Of a stretch of DNA of 64,000 nt, positions 9,250 through 17,765 are shown one piece after another. The stretch covers positions 248,001 through 312,000 of the forward strand of contig NZ_JAPCZG010000002.1 in the NCBI RefSeq assembly GCF_025938155.1, in the 5' to 3' direction. The first letter of the stretch is position 1. Each line of letters begins with the position of its first letter. This DNA is from Novosphingobium sp. KCTC 2891. GTDB lineage: Bacteria > Pseudomonadota > Alphaproteobacteria > Sphingomonadales > Sphingomonadaceae. The position numbers and the translations under genes were made by a program. The notes beneath the pieces were generated by a model. That model was not told the DNA's origin. It was given only the letters and a program-made list of their open reading frames with translations, and did not search any database.

Positions 9250-10281
9250 ATGCTCTACTCTGCCCTCCGGCCGCTGCTGTTCCGCATTCCCGCCGAGCCT
9301 GCCCACCGCCTGACCATCGCCGCGCTTCGAGTCGTGCCGATGGGCGGGCGCGCCACGCCCGAGCCCGCGCTGGCCCAGCGCGTGGCGGGGCTGGTGTTCC
9401 CCAACCCGGTCGGCATGGCACCGGGCTTCGACAAGAATGCCGAGGTGCCGGACGAGCTGTTCGACCTGGGCTTCGGCTTCGTGGAGATCGGCACGGTCAC
9501 CCCGCGCCCGCAGGAGGGCAATCCCAAGCCGCGCCTGTTCCGGCTGGTCGAAGACCGCGCGGTGATCAATCGCATGGGCTTCAACAACGACGGCGCGGAC
9601 GCGGTCGCGCAGCGCCTCCGCAAGCGGCTGGGCAAGCCGGGCATCCTTGGCGCCAATATCGGCGCCAACAAGGATTCGCCCGACCGCATCGCCGATTACG
9701 CACAGATGACCCGGATCATGGCCCCGCTGGCCAACTACCTGACGGCCAACATCAGTTCGCCCAACACCCCCGGCCTGCGCGCACTGCAGGACGAAGGCGC
9801 GCTGAACGAACTGCTCGACGCGGTGATCGAGGCGCGCGGCACCAACCCGGCGCCGATCTTCCTCAAACTCGCGCCCGATCTCGAACGCGCGGACATCGAT
9901 GCGATCTGCCGGATCGCGCTCGACAAGCGGCTCGATGCGCTGATCGTGTCGAACACCACCATCGCCCGTCCGCCGCTGCGCTCGCGCCACGCGGGCGAGA
10001 CCGGCGGCCTTTCGGGCGAGCCGCTGCGCGAGATGGCGCTCCAGCGCCTGCGCGAGTTCCGCAAGGCGAGCGGCGGGGCCATCCCGCTGATCGGCGTGGG
10101 CGGCATCGCCAGCGCGGACGATGCCTGGGCGCGCATTCGCGCCGGTGCCAGCCTGGTGCAGATCTACAGCGCCATGGTCTATGCCGGACCGGGGCTGGCC
10201 CGCCGGATCGTGAACGGCCTGGCCAAAAGGGTTCGCGCCGAAGGGCTGACCAGCATTGCCGAGGCGGTCGGCACCGAATAG
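9250..10281 (+). CDS. pyrD: Dihydroorotate dehydrogenase, class 2 (quinone)
   Basis: A 343-residue class 2 dihydroorotate dehydrogenase, which oxidises dihydroorotate to orotate in pyrimidine synthesis and reduces membrane quinone. The N-terminal 40 residues form the membrane-associating helices. The FMN barrel shows FPNPVGMAPGFDKNAEV, FGFVEIGTVTPRPQ, RMGFNNDG, ANIGANKDS and NISSPNTPGLR, the last holding the catalytic serine region. IGVGGI closes the phosphate site. The gamma-glutamyltransferase gene starts 10 bases after its stop, so the two are probably co-transcribed. Confidence 0.97.
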   Translation: MLYSALRPLLFRIPAEPAHRLTIAALRVVPMGGRATPEPALAQRVAGLVFPNPVGMAPGFDKNAEVPDELFDLGFGFVEIGTVTPRPQEGNPKPRLFRLVEDRAVINRMGFNNDGADAVAQRLRKRLGKPGILGANIGANKDSPDRIADYAQMTRIMAPLANYLTANISSPNTPGLRALQDEGALNELLDAVIEARGTNPAPIFLKLAPDLERADIDAICRIALDKRLDALIVSNTTIARPPLRSRHAGETGGLSGEPLREMALQRLREFRKASGGAIPLIGVGGIASADDAWARIRAGASLVQIYSAMVYAGPGLARRIVNGLAKRVRAEGLTSIAEAVGTE

Positions 10282-10291
10282 CCTTGCGGGC

Positions 10292-12052
10292 ATGAATCTT
10301 CGCCCGTTCCGGTCGCTGGCGCTGCTCGCGCCTCTTTCGCTCGCCGCCTGCGTCATGCCGCCGCAGGGCTATGCCCCGATGCTGCCCGCCGCCGGTCCGC
10401 CCGCCATCGGCCTTGCCGACAGCGCCGAAGTCGGCACGCGGGGCCTTGTTTCCGCCGCTGATCCCCGCGCGGCGGATGCGGGCGCGCAGATGCTGCGTCT
10501 GGGCGGATCGGCCACCGACGCGGCGATCGCCACGATGCTGGCGCTCAACGTGGTCGAGCCGCAAAGCTCGGGCATTGGCGGCGGCGGCTTCCTGGTCACC
10601 AGCGATGCGGCCGGCATGGTCGAGACGATCGACGGGCGCGAGACGGCACCTGCGGCGGCCGGGCCGCAATGGTTCTACGCCGATGGCAAGCCGCTGCCGA
10701 TCATGGAGGCGATCCCCGGCGGGCGTAGCGTGGGCGCACCCGGCTCGCTGCGGCTGGCCGCGATGGCGCACGGCAAGCACGGGCGCATCGCCTGGCGCAC
10801 GCTGTTCCAGCCCGCGATCCGCCTCGCCCGCGACGGCTTCATCATGACCGAACGGCTGCACATGATGCTGGCCCGCTACCCCGGCACCGGCGCGCTCGAT
10901 CCGGCGGGACGCGCACTCTATTACGGCGCCGATGGCCAGCCGAAGCCGGCGGGCACGCTCATCCGCAACCCCGCGCTGGCGGACTTCCTCGAACAGGTGT
11001 CCGCGCGCGGCGCCTCCGCCTTCTATGCCGGGGACAACGCGGAGACCATCGCCGCCAAGATCGGCACCGCCCCGCGCAACCCGGCCCCCACCACCACGGC
11101 AGACATTGCCGCCTACCGCGCGGTGGCGCGCGATCCGGTTTGCGGACACTATCGCCAGTACCGCGTCTGCGGCATGGGCCCGCCCTCGTCGGGCGCGACC
11201 ACGGTGTTCGCGGTGCTCAAGCAGCTTGAACGCTTCGACCTCACCGCGCTCGGCCCCGACAATCCGGTGGCCTGGCACCTGCTCGCCGAATCCGAGCGGC
11301 TCGCCTATGCCGACCGCGACCAGTATCTTGCCGACCCCGGCTTCGTCAGCGTGCCGGTCGCCGGCCTGACCGACTCCACCTACCTCGCCTCTCGTTCGGC
11401 GCTGATTTCGGACAAGGCCACGATTCCCGCCGTGTCGCCCGGCACGCCGCCGCGCGCCACGGCCCGGCTCGCACCCGCGCCGCAGCAGGAGGAACACGGC
11501 ACCTCGCACTTCGTGGTGGTCGACCGGCAGGGCAATGCCGCCAGCTATACCTCGACCATCGAGAGCGCGTTCGGATCGGGCCTCGTCGTCAACGGCTACT
11601 TCCTCAACAACGAGCTGACCGACTTCAACATCGTGCCCGACAAGGACGGCGTGCCCACCGCCAACCGGGTGGAAGCCGGCAAGCGGCCGCGCAGTTCGAT
11701 GGCGCCGACGCTGGTGTTCGGGGCGGACGGCAAACTGGTCCTCGCGGTGGGTGCAGCGGGCGGCGCGACGATCCCGGTGCAGGTGATCAAGACGATCATC
11801 GGCGTGCTCGACTGGCGCCTGCCCGCCGCGCAGGCGATCGCGCTGCCGGTGCTGTTCGCGCCCGGCGGAGACACCGTGTTCGTCGAGCAGGGCAGCAAGC
11901 TGGAGGCAATGATCCCGGCACTGCTCGCGCTTGGCCATGCCAAGGTCATCCCGCGCGAGATGCCGCTCAAGACCAACGCCATCGAGCGCATCGGCACCCG
12001 CTGGCAGGGTGCGGCTGACCCGCGTAGCGAAGGTGCCGCAATCGCCGAGTAA
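10292..12052 (+). CDS. ggt: Gamma-glutamyltransferase, predicted lipoprotein
   Basis: A 586-residue gamma-glutamyltransferase of the Ntn-hydrolase family, which cleaves gamma-glutamyl bonds of glutathione and related compounds. The signal peptide ends in the lipobox LAAC, so the enzyme is probably a lipid-anchored periplasmic protein, unlike the soluble E. coli form. The autoprocessing nucleophile is T404 in GTSHFVVVD. Other family marks are SGIGGGGF near the N-terminus and NNELTDF after the nucleophile. The conserved glycine pair near the C-terminus reads AAGGATIP. It follows pyrD by 10 bases. Confidence 0.95.
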   Translation: MNLRPFRSLALLAPLSLAACVMPPQGYAPMLPAAGPPAIGLADSAEVGTRGLVSAADPRAADAGAQMLRLGGSATDAAIATMLALNVVEPQSSGIGGGGFLVTSDAAGMVETIDGRETAPAAAGPQWFYADGKPLPIMEAIPGGRSVGAPGSLRLAAMAHGKHGRIAWRTLFQPAIRLARDGFIMTERLHMMLARYPGTGALDPAGRALYYGADGQPKPAGTLIRNPALADFLEQVSARGASAFYAGDNAETIAAKIGTAPRNPAPTTTADIAAYRAVARDPVCGHYRQYRVCGMGPPSSGATTVFAVLKQLERFDLTALGPDNPVAWHLLAESERLAYADRDQYLADPGFVSVPVAGLTDSTYLASRSALISDKATIPAVSPGTPPRATARLAPAPQQEEHGTSHFVVVDRQGNAASYTSTIESAFGSGLVVNGYFLNNELTDFNIVPDKDGVPTANRVEAGKRPRSSMAPTLVFGADGKLVLAVGAAGGATIPVQVIKTIIGVLDWRLPAAQAIALPVLFAPGGDTVFVEQGSKLEAMIPALLALGHAKVIPREMPLKTNAIERIGTRWQGAADPRSEGAAIAE

Positions 12053-12151
12053 GACGTCGGAAGGGTGTAGGCCGCCGCCCCCAAGCCCCGACTTGCCGTT
12101 GCGGCGGGCCAACTCTAGGCTCTGCCGAAACGAAAAGCGGGGCCGGGCGTA

Positions 12152-13996
12152 ATGGGCGCACGCACCCGCTCTGGGGACGAGGACTACATCTTGGTCGAGC
12201 TTACCGATTTCGCCGGGTACCCGAATCTGGTTGCCATGTTCCTCGATCGCGCACGCGCGGCGGGCGAGGCGCCGTTCCTGTGGGCGAAGCACGACGGGAA
12301 ATGGCACTCGCAGAGCTGGCGCAAGGCGGCGGACCAGGTCTGCCTGCTGGCCCACAACTTGCGCGCGCTGGGCCTGAAGGACGGCGACCGGGTGGTGATC
12401 GTCTCGGAAAACCGGCCCGAATGGTGCATTGCCGATCTCGCGATCATGGCAGCCGGCCTTGTCACCGTGCCGACCTACACCACCAACACCGAACGCGATC
12501 ACATCCATATCCTGGAGAACTCGGGTGCGCGGGCGGTGATCGTCTCGACCGCCAAGCTCGCCCAGCCGCTGCTCGCCGCCGCGCTGCGCGCGCCTTGCGC
12601 CGAACACGTGATCGGGATCGAGCCGCTGCGCCAGATGCAGGCGGGGGTCCTGGCCTTCCATGACTGGGCTGCGATGATCGCAGGCGATGCCGCCTCCGCC
12701 CGCGCCGAGGTCGAACGCCGGATCGCCGGGATCGGCCGCAGCCAGACCGCCTGCCTGATCTACACCAGCGGCACCGGCGGCGCGCCGCGCGGCGTGATGC
12801 AGCACCACGGTGCGATCCTTGCCAACGTGGAAGGCGCGGCGGAAATCCTGGTGCAGGACTTCGGCGTGAAGGACGAGGTGTTCCTCTCGTTCCTGCCGCT
12901 GAGCCACGCCTACGAACACACCGGCGGGCAATACCTGCCGATCGGCATCGGCGCGCAGATCTACTACGCCGAGGGGCTGGAAAAGCTGGCCAGCAACATC
13001 GAGGAAACCCGCCCGACGATCATGGTCGTCGTGCCCCGCCTGTTCGAAGTGCTGCGCACGCGGATCATGAAGCAGGTGGAAAAGCAGGGGAAGCTGGCCA
13101 ACTACCTGATGGGCCGCGCGCTGGCGATCGGCGAGCGCAAGGCGCAGGGACGCGGGCGGATCACCGACGCGCCGATGAACCTGGTGCTGGATGCGGTGCT
13201 GCGGCCGAAGATTCGCCAGCGCTTCGGCGGACGCATCAAGGCGATGGTTTCGGGCGGCGCGCCGCTCAATCCCGACGTGGGCGTGTTCTTCGACGCGATG
13301 GGGCTGACCATGCTCCAGGGCTATGGCCAGACCGAGGCCGGCCCGGTGATCTCGTGCAACCGGCCCCGCGCCGGGCTGAAGATGGACACCGTCGGCCCGC
13401 CGATGAAGGGGGTCGAAGTGAAGATCGCCGAGGACGGCGAGATCCTCGTGCGCGGGGAACTGGTCATGCACGGCTACTGGCAGAACCCGGCCGAAACCGC
13501 GCGCGCGCTGCAGGACGGCTGGCTGCATACGGGCGACATCGGCCACATCGACGAGCGCGGCCGCATCCGGATCACCGACCGCAAGAAGGACATGATCGTC
13601 AACGACAAGGGCGACAACGTCTCCCCGCAGAAGATCGAGGGGATGCTGACGCTCCAGCCGGAAATCGCGCAGGCGATGGTTTCGGGCGACAAGCGGCCCT
13701 ACATCGTCGGCCTGATCGTGCCCGACCCGGAATGGGCGCTCGACTGGGCACGCGCGCAGGGCGAGCACTTCAATTTCAAGGAGTTGCAGGACCTTCCCGC
13801 CTTCCGCAACGCGGTGCGCGCGGCGGTGGACCGGGTGAACAAGGACCTTTCGGTGATCGAGAAGGTGCGCCAGTTCGCCTTCGCCGACGAGGCTTTCGGG
13901 ATCGACAACGAGGAGATGACCCCCTCGATGAAAATCCGCCGCCACAAGATCCGCGAGCGCTACGGCGCGCGGATCGACGGGCTCTACAAGAGCTGA
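12152..13996 (+). CDS. Long-chain acyl-CoA synthetase (AMP-binding)
   Basis: A 614-residue ANL-family fatty acid-CoA ligase that activates fatty acids through an acyl-adenylate. The P-loop-like motif at about residues 204-215 reads YTSGTGGAPRGV, where YTSGTTGxPKGV is usual, so a Thr and the conserved Lys are replaced by Gly and Arg. The A5 motif is GYGQTEAGP and the A7/A8 region is GWLHTGDIG ... DRKKDMIV. A late lysine within PSMKIRRHKI fits the A10 catalytic position. The gene starts 99 bases after the transferase and has its own possible promoter. Confidence 0.93.
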   Translation: MGARTRSGDEDYILVELTDFAGYPNLVAMFLDRARAAGEAPFLWAKHDGKWHSQSWRKAADQVCLLAHNLRALGLKDGDRVVIVSENRPEWCIADLAIMAAGLVTVPTYTTNTERDHIHILENSGARAVIVSTAKLAQPLLAAALRAPCAEHVIGIEPLRQMQAGVLAFHDWAAMIAGDAASARAEVERRIAGIGRSQTACLIYTSGTGGAPRGVMQHHGAILANVEGAAEILVQDFGVKDEVFLSFLPLSHAYEHTGGQYLPIGIGAQIYYAEGLEKLASNIEETRPTIMVVVPRLFEVLRTRIMKQVEKQGKLANYLMGRALAIGERKAQGRGRITDAPMNLVLDAVLRPKIRQRFGGRIKAMVSGGAPLNPDVGVFFDAMGLTMLQGYGQTEAGPVISCNRPRAGLKMDTVGPPMKGVEVKIAEDGEILVRGELVMHGYWQNPAETARALQDGWLHTGDIGHIDERGRIRITDRKKDMIVNDKGDNVSPQKIEGMLTLQPEIAQAMVSGDKRPYIVGLIVPDPEWALDWARAQGEHFNFKELQDLPAFRNAVRAAVDRVNKDLSVIEKVRQFAFADEAFGIDNEEMTPSMKIRRHKIRERYGARIDGLYKS

Positions 13997-14023
13997 GCGT
14001 CGGGGCGGCGGCGTTTCAGGAAT

Positions 14024-14386
14024 TCAGAAGATCTCGAATTCCTCGGTCATGAAGACACAGGAATTGGGGAAGTCGATGAAGTTGCGCTCGTCCTCCAGCA
14101 GCATCAGCGCGGCGTCCTGACCTGCGGGCGAATTGCCCTTGGCGAAGTCCTCCATGCTGTCCCACCATAGTTCGGTGATACCGTCATAGGGTTCGCCAAG
14201 CCCGCGCGAGGGGCGGAACGCTTCGTTGTATTCGGGCAGGCGCGTGTGGCTCTGCACATAGCGGCGCGCGCCGATCTCGGCCGCGACAGAGCGCACTTTC
14301 GGCCCGTGCTGTTCGAGCCAGTAACGCTGAAATTCCTCGACCGAAATGTCGGCGCGTTTGCGGATGCAATAGACCATCTTGTACAT
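14024..14386 (-). CDS. EthD-domain protein
   Basis: A 120-residue protein with the ferredoxin-like EthD/dimeric alpha-beta barrel fold. It shows MYKMVYCIRKRADISVEEF at the start and the family motif YWLEQHGPKV, then YDGITELWWDS. The ATG at 14386 is preceded by a good ribosome binding site (GGGAGAGG). EthD-like proteins act in small-molecule degradation, but the substrate here is not visible. It is convergent with the acyl-CoA synthetase gene, whose end is 27 bases away. Confidence 0.88.
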   Translation of the reverse strand: MYKMVYCIRKRADISVEEFQRYWLEQHGPKVRSVAAEIGARRYVQSHTRLPEYNEAFRPSRGLGEPYDGITELWWDSMEDFAKGNSPAGQDAALMLLEDERNFIDFPNSCVFMTEEFEIF

Positions 14387-14463
14387 GGCGGAGCCTCTCC
14401 CGTTGTTGTTTGACGGGGAACGTGGCCGAGGCACCGACCGATGGCAAGCAGGCTGGCGCGGCC

Positions 14464-14991
14464 TCAGGCCGCCGCCTCCACCTCCACGAATTCGGGAAAG
14501 AAGCGCGGCGCGCGGGCGGACCAGCCCGCGGCGGTGGCGGCTGCCTCGCTGATCGACTGCAGCAGACCCTTGCGCCGGTCGGGCCGCACCTGCGGCAAGG
14601 CGGCGGCCCCGCAGAACGCCGCCGGCAGCCAGGGCCGCACTTCAGCGCCAAGCAGGCGTTCGTAGAGGAAGCGGTAGGCCGAGAAGCTCGCGATATGATC
14701 CTGCGCCAGATCGAAAACGGAAAGACCGAGCAGCTTGCCCATGAAGCCTTCGAACCCGCCGGCGCCGAAATCCTCCGGCAGCGCGCGGCGCAGCGACGCG
14801 AGGTCCTGATAGGCGGCATACTGATCGCGAATCGAGGTCGCTTCGCTGGGCGTGCGCGCCCAGATTCGCAGCGCATCCTGCCGGCCCAGCCCGATGTCCA
14901 GACTGCGCCGGATGTAGCGCTGCTCGCCGGCGGTAAAGCCCGCGAATTCGCGCATTTCGGTGAGAATCAGCGAGGCGCTGTCGGTGCTCAT
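14464..14991 (-). CDS. Uncharacterised protein
   Basis: A 175-residue protein I cannot assign. It is mostly helical and lacks a signal peptide or membrane segment. It begins MSTDSASLILTEMREF and has an aromatic-rich middle (FDLAQDHIASFSAYRFLYERLL) followed by a Trp/Pro-containing stretch. The window 60-100 bases upstream of its start holds a TTAA-rich near-palindrome at 15069-15086 that might be a regulatory site. It lies between the SDR gene and the EthD gene on the same strand, so an operon with them is possible. Codon pattern and strand continuity support a real gene. Confidence 0.6.
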   Translation of the reverse strand: MSTDSASLILTEMREFAGFTAGEQRYIRRSLDIGLGRQDALRIWARTPSEATSIRDQYAAYQDLASLRRALPEDFGAGGFEGFMGKLLGLSVFDLAQDHIASFSAYRFLYERLLGAEVRPWLPAAFCGAAALPQVRPDRRKGLLQSISEAAATAAGWSARAPRFFPEFVEVEAAA

Positions 14992-15163
14992 GCCCAGATA
15001 CTCCGGCCGGACGTGCAGGGGTATGCGCGTCTCGGCAGGAGCATCCTGCGCCGCCCTTGGTTAGGGCCGGGTTAATTAGTTAATCCGCGCCGCACCCAAG
15101 GCCTGGCCCAAGATTTCGTGCAGCAGCGGGTAACCTTGTTTGCAAACGGCCCGACCGGACCGG

Positions 15164-15940
15164 TCAGGCGTTGCGCGCCATCAGTCCGCCGTCCACCGGG
15201 ATGGTGGCGCCGGTGAGGAACGAGGCCGCGGGCAGGCACAGGCTGAGCGTCATGTGCGCGACTTCCTCAGGCTGGCCATAACGGCGCAGCGCGGTGCGGC
15301 GCTTGGCATAGAGTTCCTTGTGCTCGTCCGAGATCGCGGCGGTCATCCCGGTGAGGATCGGGCCGGGACAGATGCAGTTGACGGTGATCCCTTCCTTGCC
15401 GAATTCCACCGCCAGGCTCCGCGTGAGGCCGGTGACGCCGGCCTTCGCCGCGCTGTAGGCGCTCTGGTGCAGCGTCGCGCCCAGCGCCTCGGTCGAGGCG
15501 ATGTTGACGATGCGCGGGCTGTTCGACTTGCGCAGCCACGGCAGCGCGGCGCGGATCATCCGCTGGTGCGACGTGAGCAGGACCGCGATCGTCCGGTCCC
15601 ACACCGCGTCATAGCCGGGATCTTCCAGCGGGGTCGCGCTGGCGATGCCGGCATTGTTGACCACCACGTCGATCCCGCCGAAACGCGCGGCGACCTCGCC
15701 CACGAACGCCTCGATCGCGGCGCGGTCGGTGATGTCGAGCTTCCACGCCTGCGCCGATCCGCCGGCGGCGCGGATTGCGGCGGCCACGGCTTCCACCGCA
15801 TCGCCGTTGATGTCGCACAGCGCGACATTGGCGCCGTCGCGCGCGAAGACTTCGGCCGTGGCCTTGCCCATGCCGCTGCCCGCCCCGGTGACGATCGCGG
15901 TCAGCCCGGCGACACTGCGCGCGGGGTCCTTTTCCTGCAT
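15164..15940 (-). CDS. Short-chain dehydrogenase/reductase
   Basis: A 258-residue classical SDR. The NAD(P) site is TGAGSGMG (residues 18-25). NNAG (95-98) and the catalytic Y162-SAAK166 are present, with the catalytic Ser near 149 in NIAST. D43 after the second strand (LCDIN) suggests a preference for NAD over NADP. The ATG at 15940 has the ribosome binding site AGGAGAGAAGG just before it. The C-terminus has FLTGATIPVDGG, common in this family. The substrate is unknown; a 3-oxoacyl or secondary alcohol is typical. Confidence 0.92.
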   Translation of the reverse strand: MQEKDPARSVAGLTAIVTGAGSGMGKATAEVFARDGANVALCDINGDAVEAVAAAIRAAGGSAQAWKLDITDRAAIEAFVGEVAARFGGIDVVVNNAGIASATPLEDPGYDAVWDRTIAVLLTSHQRMIRAALPWLRKSNSPRIVNIASTEALGATLHQSAYSAAKAGVTGLTRSLAVEFGKEGITVNCICPGPILTGMTAAISDEHKELYAKRRTALRRYGQPEEVAHMTLSLCLPAASFLTGATIPVDGGLMARNA

Positions 15941-16004
15941 CCTTCTCTCCTGTCTTTTCTGGTCAAGCATGACTGCACGAAAAGACCGGCGGGGCAAGGG
16001 TGCG

Positions 16005-16736
16005 TCAGCGGCGGCGGTAGCGGAAGTACCAGACCTCGTGGCCGTAGACGTTGCGCGCCTTGGCTTCATAGCGCGTCTCCGGCCAGCCGCCGGGGCGCAC
16101 CTGGAAGTCCCTGGGCTGCTGCGCCAGCCATTCGAACTGGTCGGTGTGACGGCGCATGACCATCAGCGCATGGCGCAGGTAGACCGCATGATCGGTGCCG
16201 AAGCGGAACTCGCCGCCCGGCTTCAGCTTGCGCGCGATCAGATCGACCGGACCGTCGTTCATCATGCGCCGCTTGGCGTGGCGCGCCTTGGGCCAGGGAT
16301 CGGGATGGAGCAGGTAGAGGAACGACAGCGCGCCGTCGGGAATGCGGCTCAGCACTTCCAGCGCGTCGCCGTGGTGGATGCGGATATTGCGGATCGGCGC
16401 GTGCAGCGCCTGGCCATCCGAACCGCGATCGCCGTCGACGTGGGTCAGCGCCTGCGCCACGCCGTTGAGGAACGGCTCGGCGCCGATGAAGCCGTGATCG
16501 GGCAGCATGTCTGCGCGAAAGGCCATGTGCTCGCCGCCCCCGAAACCGATTTCGAAATGCAGGGGGCAATCGCGCCCGAACAGCCCCACTGCCGTCACCG
16601 GCCCTTCGGCGGGGACGGCGATCTGCGGCAGCAACTGGTCGACAAGGTCCTGCTGGCCCTGACGCAGGGGCTTGCCCTTGGCGCGGCCATAGAGGCGGTT
16701 GAGCGTGGTCGGATCACCGGGCTTGTAGGCGGTCAT
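16005..16736 (-). CDS. trmB: tRNA (guanine-N7-)-methyltransferase TrmB
   Basis: A 243-residue SAM-dependent methyltransferase that forms m7G46 in tRNA. The SAM site reads HFEIGFGGGEH, and the TrmB marks LLHPDPWPKARHAKRRMM and GGEFRFGTDHAVY are present. The C-terminal WPETRYEAKA fits the family's tRNA-binding end. The length is normal. It is the next gene downstream of ctrA on the minus strand, but a terminator at 16796-16826 separates them. Confidence 0.96.
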   Translation of the reverse strand: MTAYKPGDPTTLNRLYGRAKGKPLRQGQQDLVDQLLPQIAVPAEGPVTAVGLFGRDCPLHFEIGFGGGEHMAFRADMLPDHGFIGAEPFLNGVAQALTHVDGDRGSDGQALHAPIRNIRIHHGDALEVLSRIPDGALSFLYLLHPDPWPKARHAKRRMMNDGPVDLIARKLKPGGEFRFGTDHAVYLRHALMVMRRHTDQFEWLAQQPRDFQVRPGGWPETRYEAKARNVYGHEVWYFRYRRR

Positions 16737-16795
16737 GCGCGGGGCCGATGACAGCGTGGGCGGCGTGGGTCAATGGCCGATGGCCACGCCGGGCA

Positions 16796-16826
16796 AAACG
16801 AAAACGGCCCGCACAAGGCGGGCCGT
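16796..16826 (-). terminator. Intrinsic terminator of ctrA
   Basis: On the minus strand the arms ACGGCCCGC and GCGGGCCGT around a 5-nt loop are followed by TTTTCGTTTT. It lies 32 bases downstream of the ctrA stop and upstream of trmB. Confidence 0.85.
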
Positions 16827-16857
16827 CCGGGGTAATCCAGCAATGTCCGGCCTGCGA

Positions 16858-17559
16858 TCAGGCCGCTTCGATGGCCGCGAGATCGTCCGGATCGCGCAGC
16901 ACGTAGCCGCGGCCCCAGACCGTCTCGATATAGTTTTCGCCGCCGCAGGCGTGCGCGAGCTTCTTGCGCAGCTTGCAGATGAACACGTCGATGATCTTGA
17001 GTTCCGGCTCGTCCATCCCGCCATAAAGGTGGTTGAGGAACATTTCCTTGGTCAGCGTGGTGCCCTTGCGCAGCGAAAGCAGCTCGAGCATCGCGTATTC
17101 CTTGCCGGTCAGGTGCACGCGCGCCGAATCGACCTCGACCGTCTTGGCGTCGAGATTGACCGAAAGCTTGCCCGTGCGGATGACCGACTGGGAGTGCCCC
17201 TTCGACCGGCGCACCACGGCGTGGATGCGGGCGATCAGTTCCTCGCGGTGGAAAGGCTTGGTCACATAGTCGTCGGCGCCGAAGCCGAACGAGCGGACCT
17301 TGGAATCCATTTCCGAAATGCCGGAAAGGATCAGCACCGGAGTCTGCACCTTGGCGACGCGCAGCTTCTTGAGCACGTCGTACCCATGCATGTCGGGCAG
17401 GTTCAGGTCGAGAAGGATGATATCGTAGTCGTAGAGCTTGCCGAGATCGAGGCCTTCTTCCCCGAGATCGGTTGAGTATACGTTGAACCCTTCGGCCGAC
17501 AACATCAGCTCGATCGCCTTGGCGGTCGTCGGTTCGTCCTCGATCAGCAGCACGCGCAT
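16858..17559 (-). CDS. ctrA: CtrA cell-cycle response regulator
   Basis: A 233-residue OmpR-type response regulator. The receiver begins [10 protein letters not shown], with the phosphorylation site D51 in LLDLNLPD and K in [10 protein letters not shown]. The C-terminal winged helix includes [17 protein letters not shown] and the recognition helix [13 protein letters not shown], both identical or near-identical to Caulobacter CtrA. CtrA controls division, motility and replication in Alphaproteobacteria. I chose the ATG at 17559; upstream codons have no family match. The 200-base upstream region contains a TTAACCAT half-site (17631-17638), so autoregulation is likely. Confidence 0.97.
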   Translation of the reverse strand: MRVLLIEDEPTTAKAIELMLSAEGFNVYSTDLGEEGLDLGKLYDYDIILLDLNLPDMHGYDVLKKLRVAKVQTPVLILSGISEMDSKVRSFGFGADDYVTKPFHREELIARIHAVVRRSKGHSQSVIRTGKLSVNLDAKTVEVDSARVHLTGKEYAMLELLSLRKGTTLTKEMFLNHLYGGMDEPELKIIDVFICKLRKKLAHACGGENYIETVWGRGYVLRDPDDLAAIEAA

Positions 17560-17630
17560 TGAAGTGCCCCCTCTATGCCATTCCCCGCGGCGGACCCCGT
17601 TAACCAGTTGCCAAAGGGTCTTGCCCGTCA

Positions 17631-17638
17631 TTAACCAT
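17631..17638 (+). promoter_or_regulatory. TTAACCAT motif, candidate CtrA site
   Basis: TTAACCAT lies 72 bases upstream of the ctrA start, with further TTAA copies at 17599-17603 and 17653-17673. CtrA recognises TTAA-N7-TTAA or half-sites such as this one. No perfect full site is present, so the call is tentative. Confidence 0.45.
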
Positions 17639-17718
17639 AGGACGAATGAACGTTAAAGGTTAATTTATCGTAATCGGATCGTGTGGACGAGGATCGTTTC
17701 CAGAACTTTCCGTGTGAC

Positions 17719-17734
17719 TACGCAATATTGCGTA
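17719..17734. promoter_or_regulatory. 16-bp perfect palindrome in the ctrA upstream region
   Basis: TACGCAATATTGCGTA is a perfect palindrome 160 bases upstream of ctrA and 32 bases downstream of the CcmI-like stop. It has no loop or T-run, so it looks more like a protein-binding site than a terminator. The binding protein is unknown. Confidence 0.45.
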
Positions 17735-17765
17735 TCCGCGACCACGGACGGCCCCAAGTAATCGC

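Noticed and set aside
9863..13945. A 1360-codon open frame on the minus strand
   Set aside because: It lies opposite pyrD, ggt and the acyl-CoA synthetase, which all have clear family motifs. Its protein is His/Arg/Asp-rich noise typical of the antisense of GC-rich genes.
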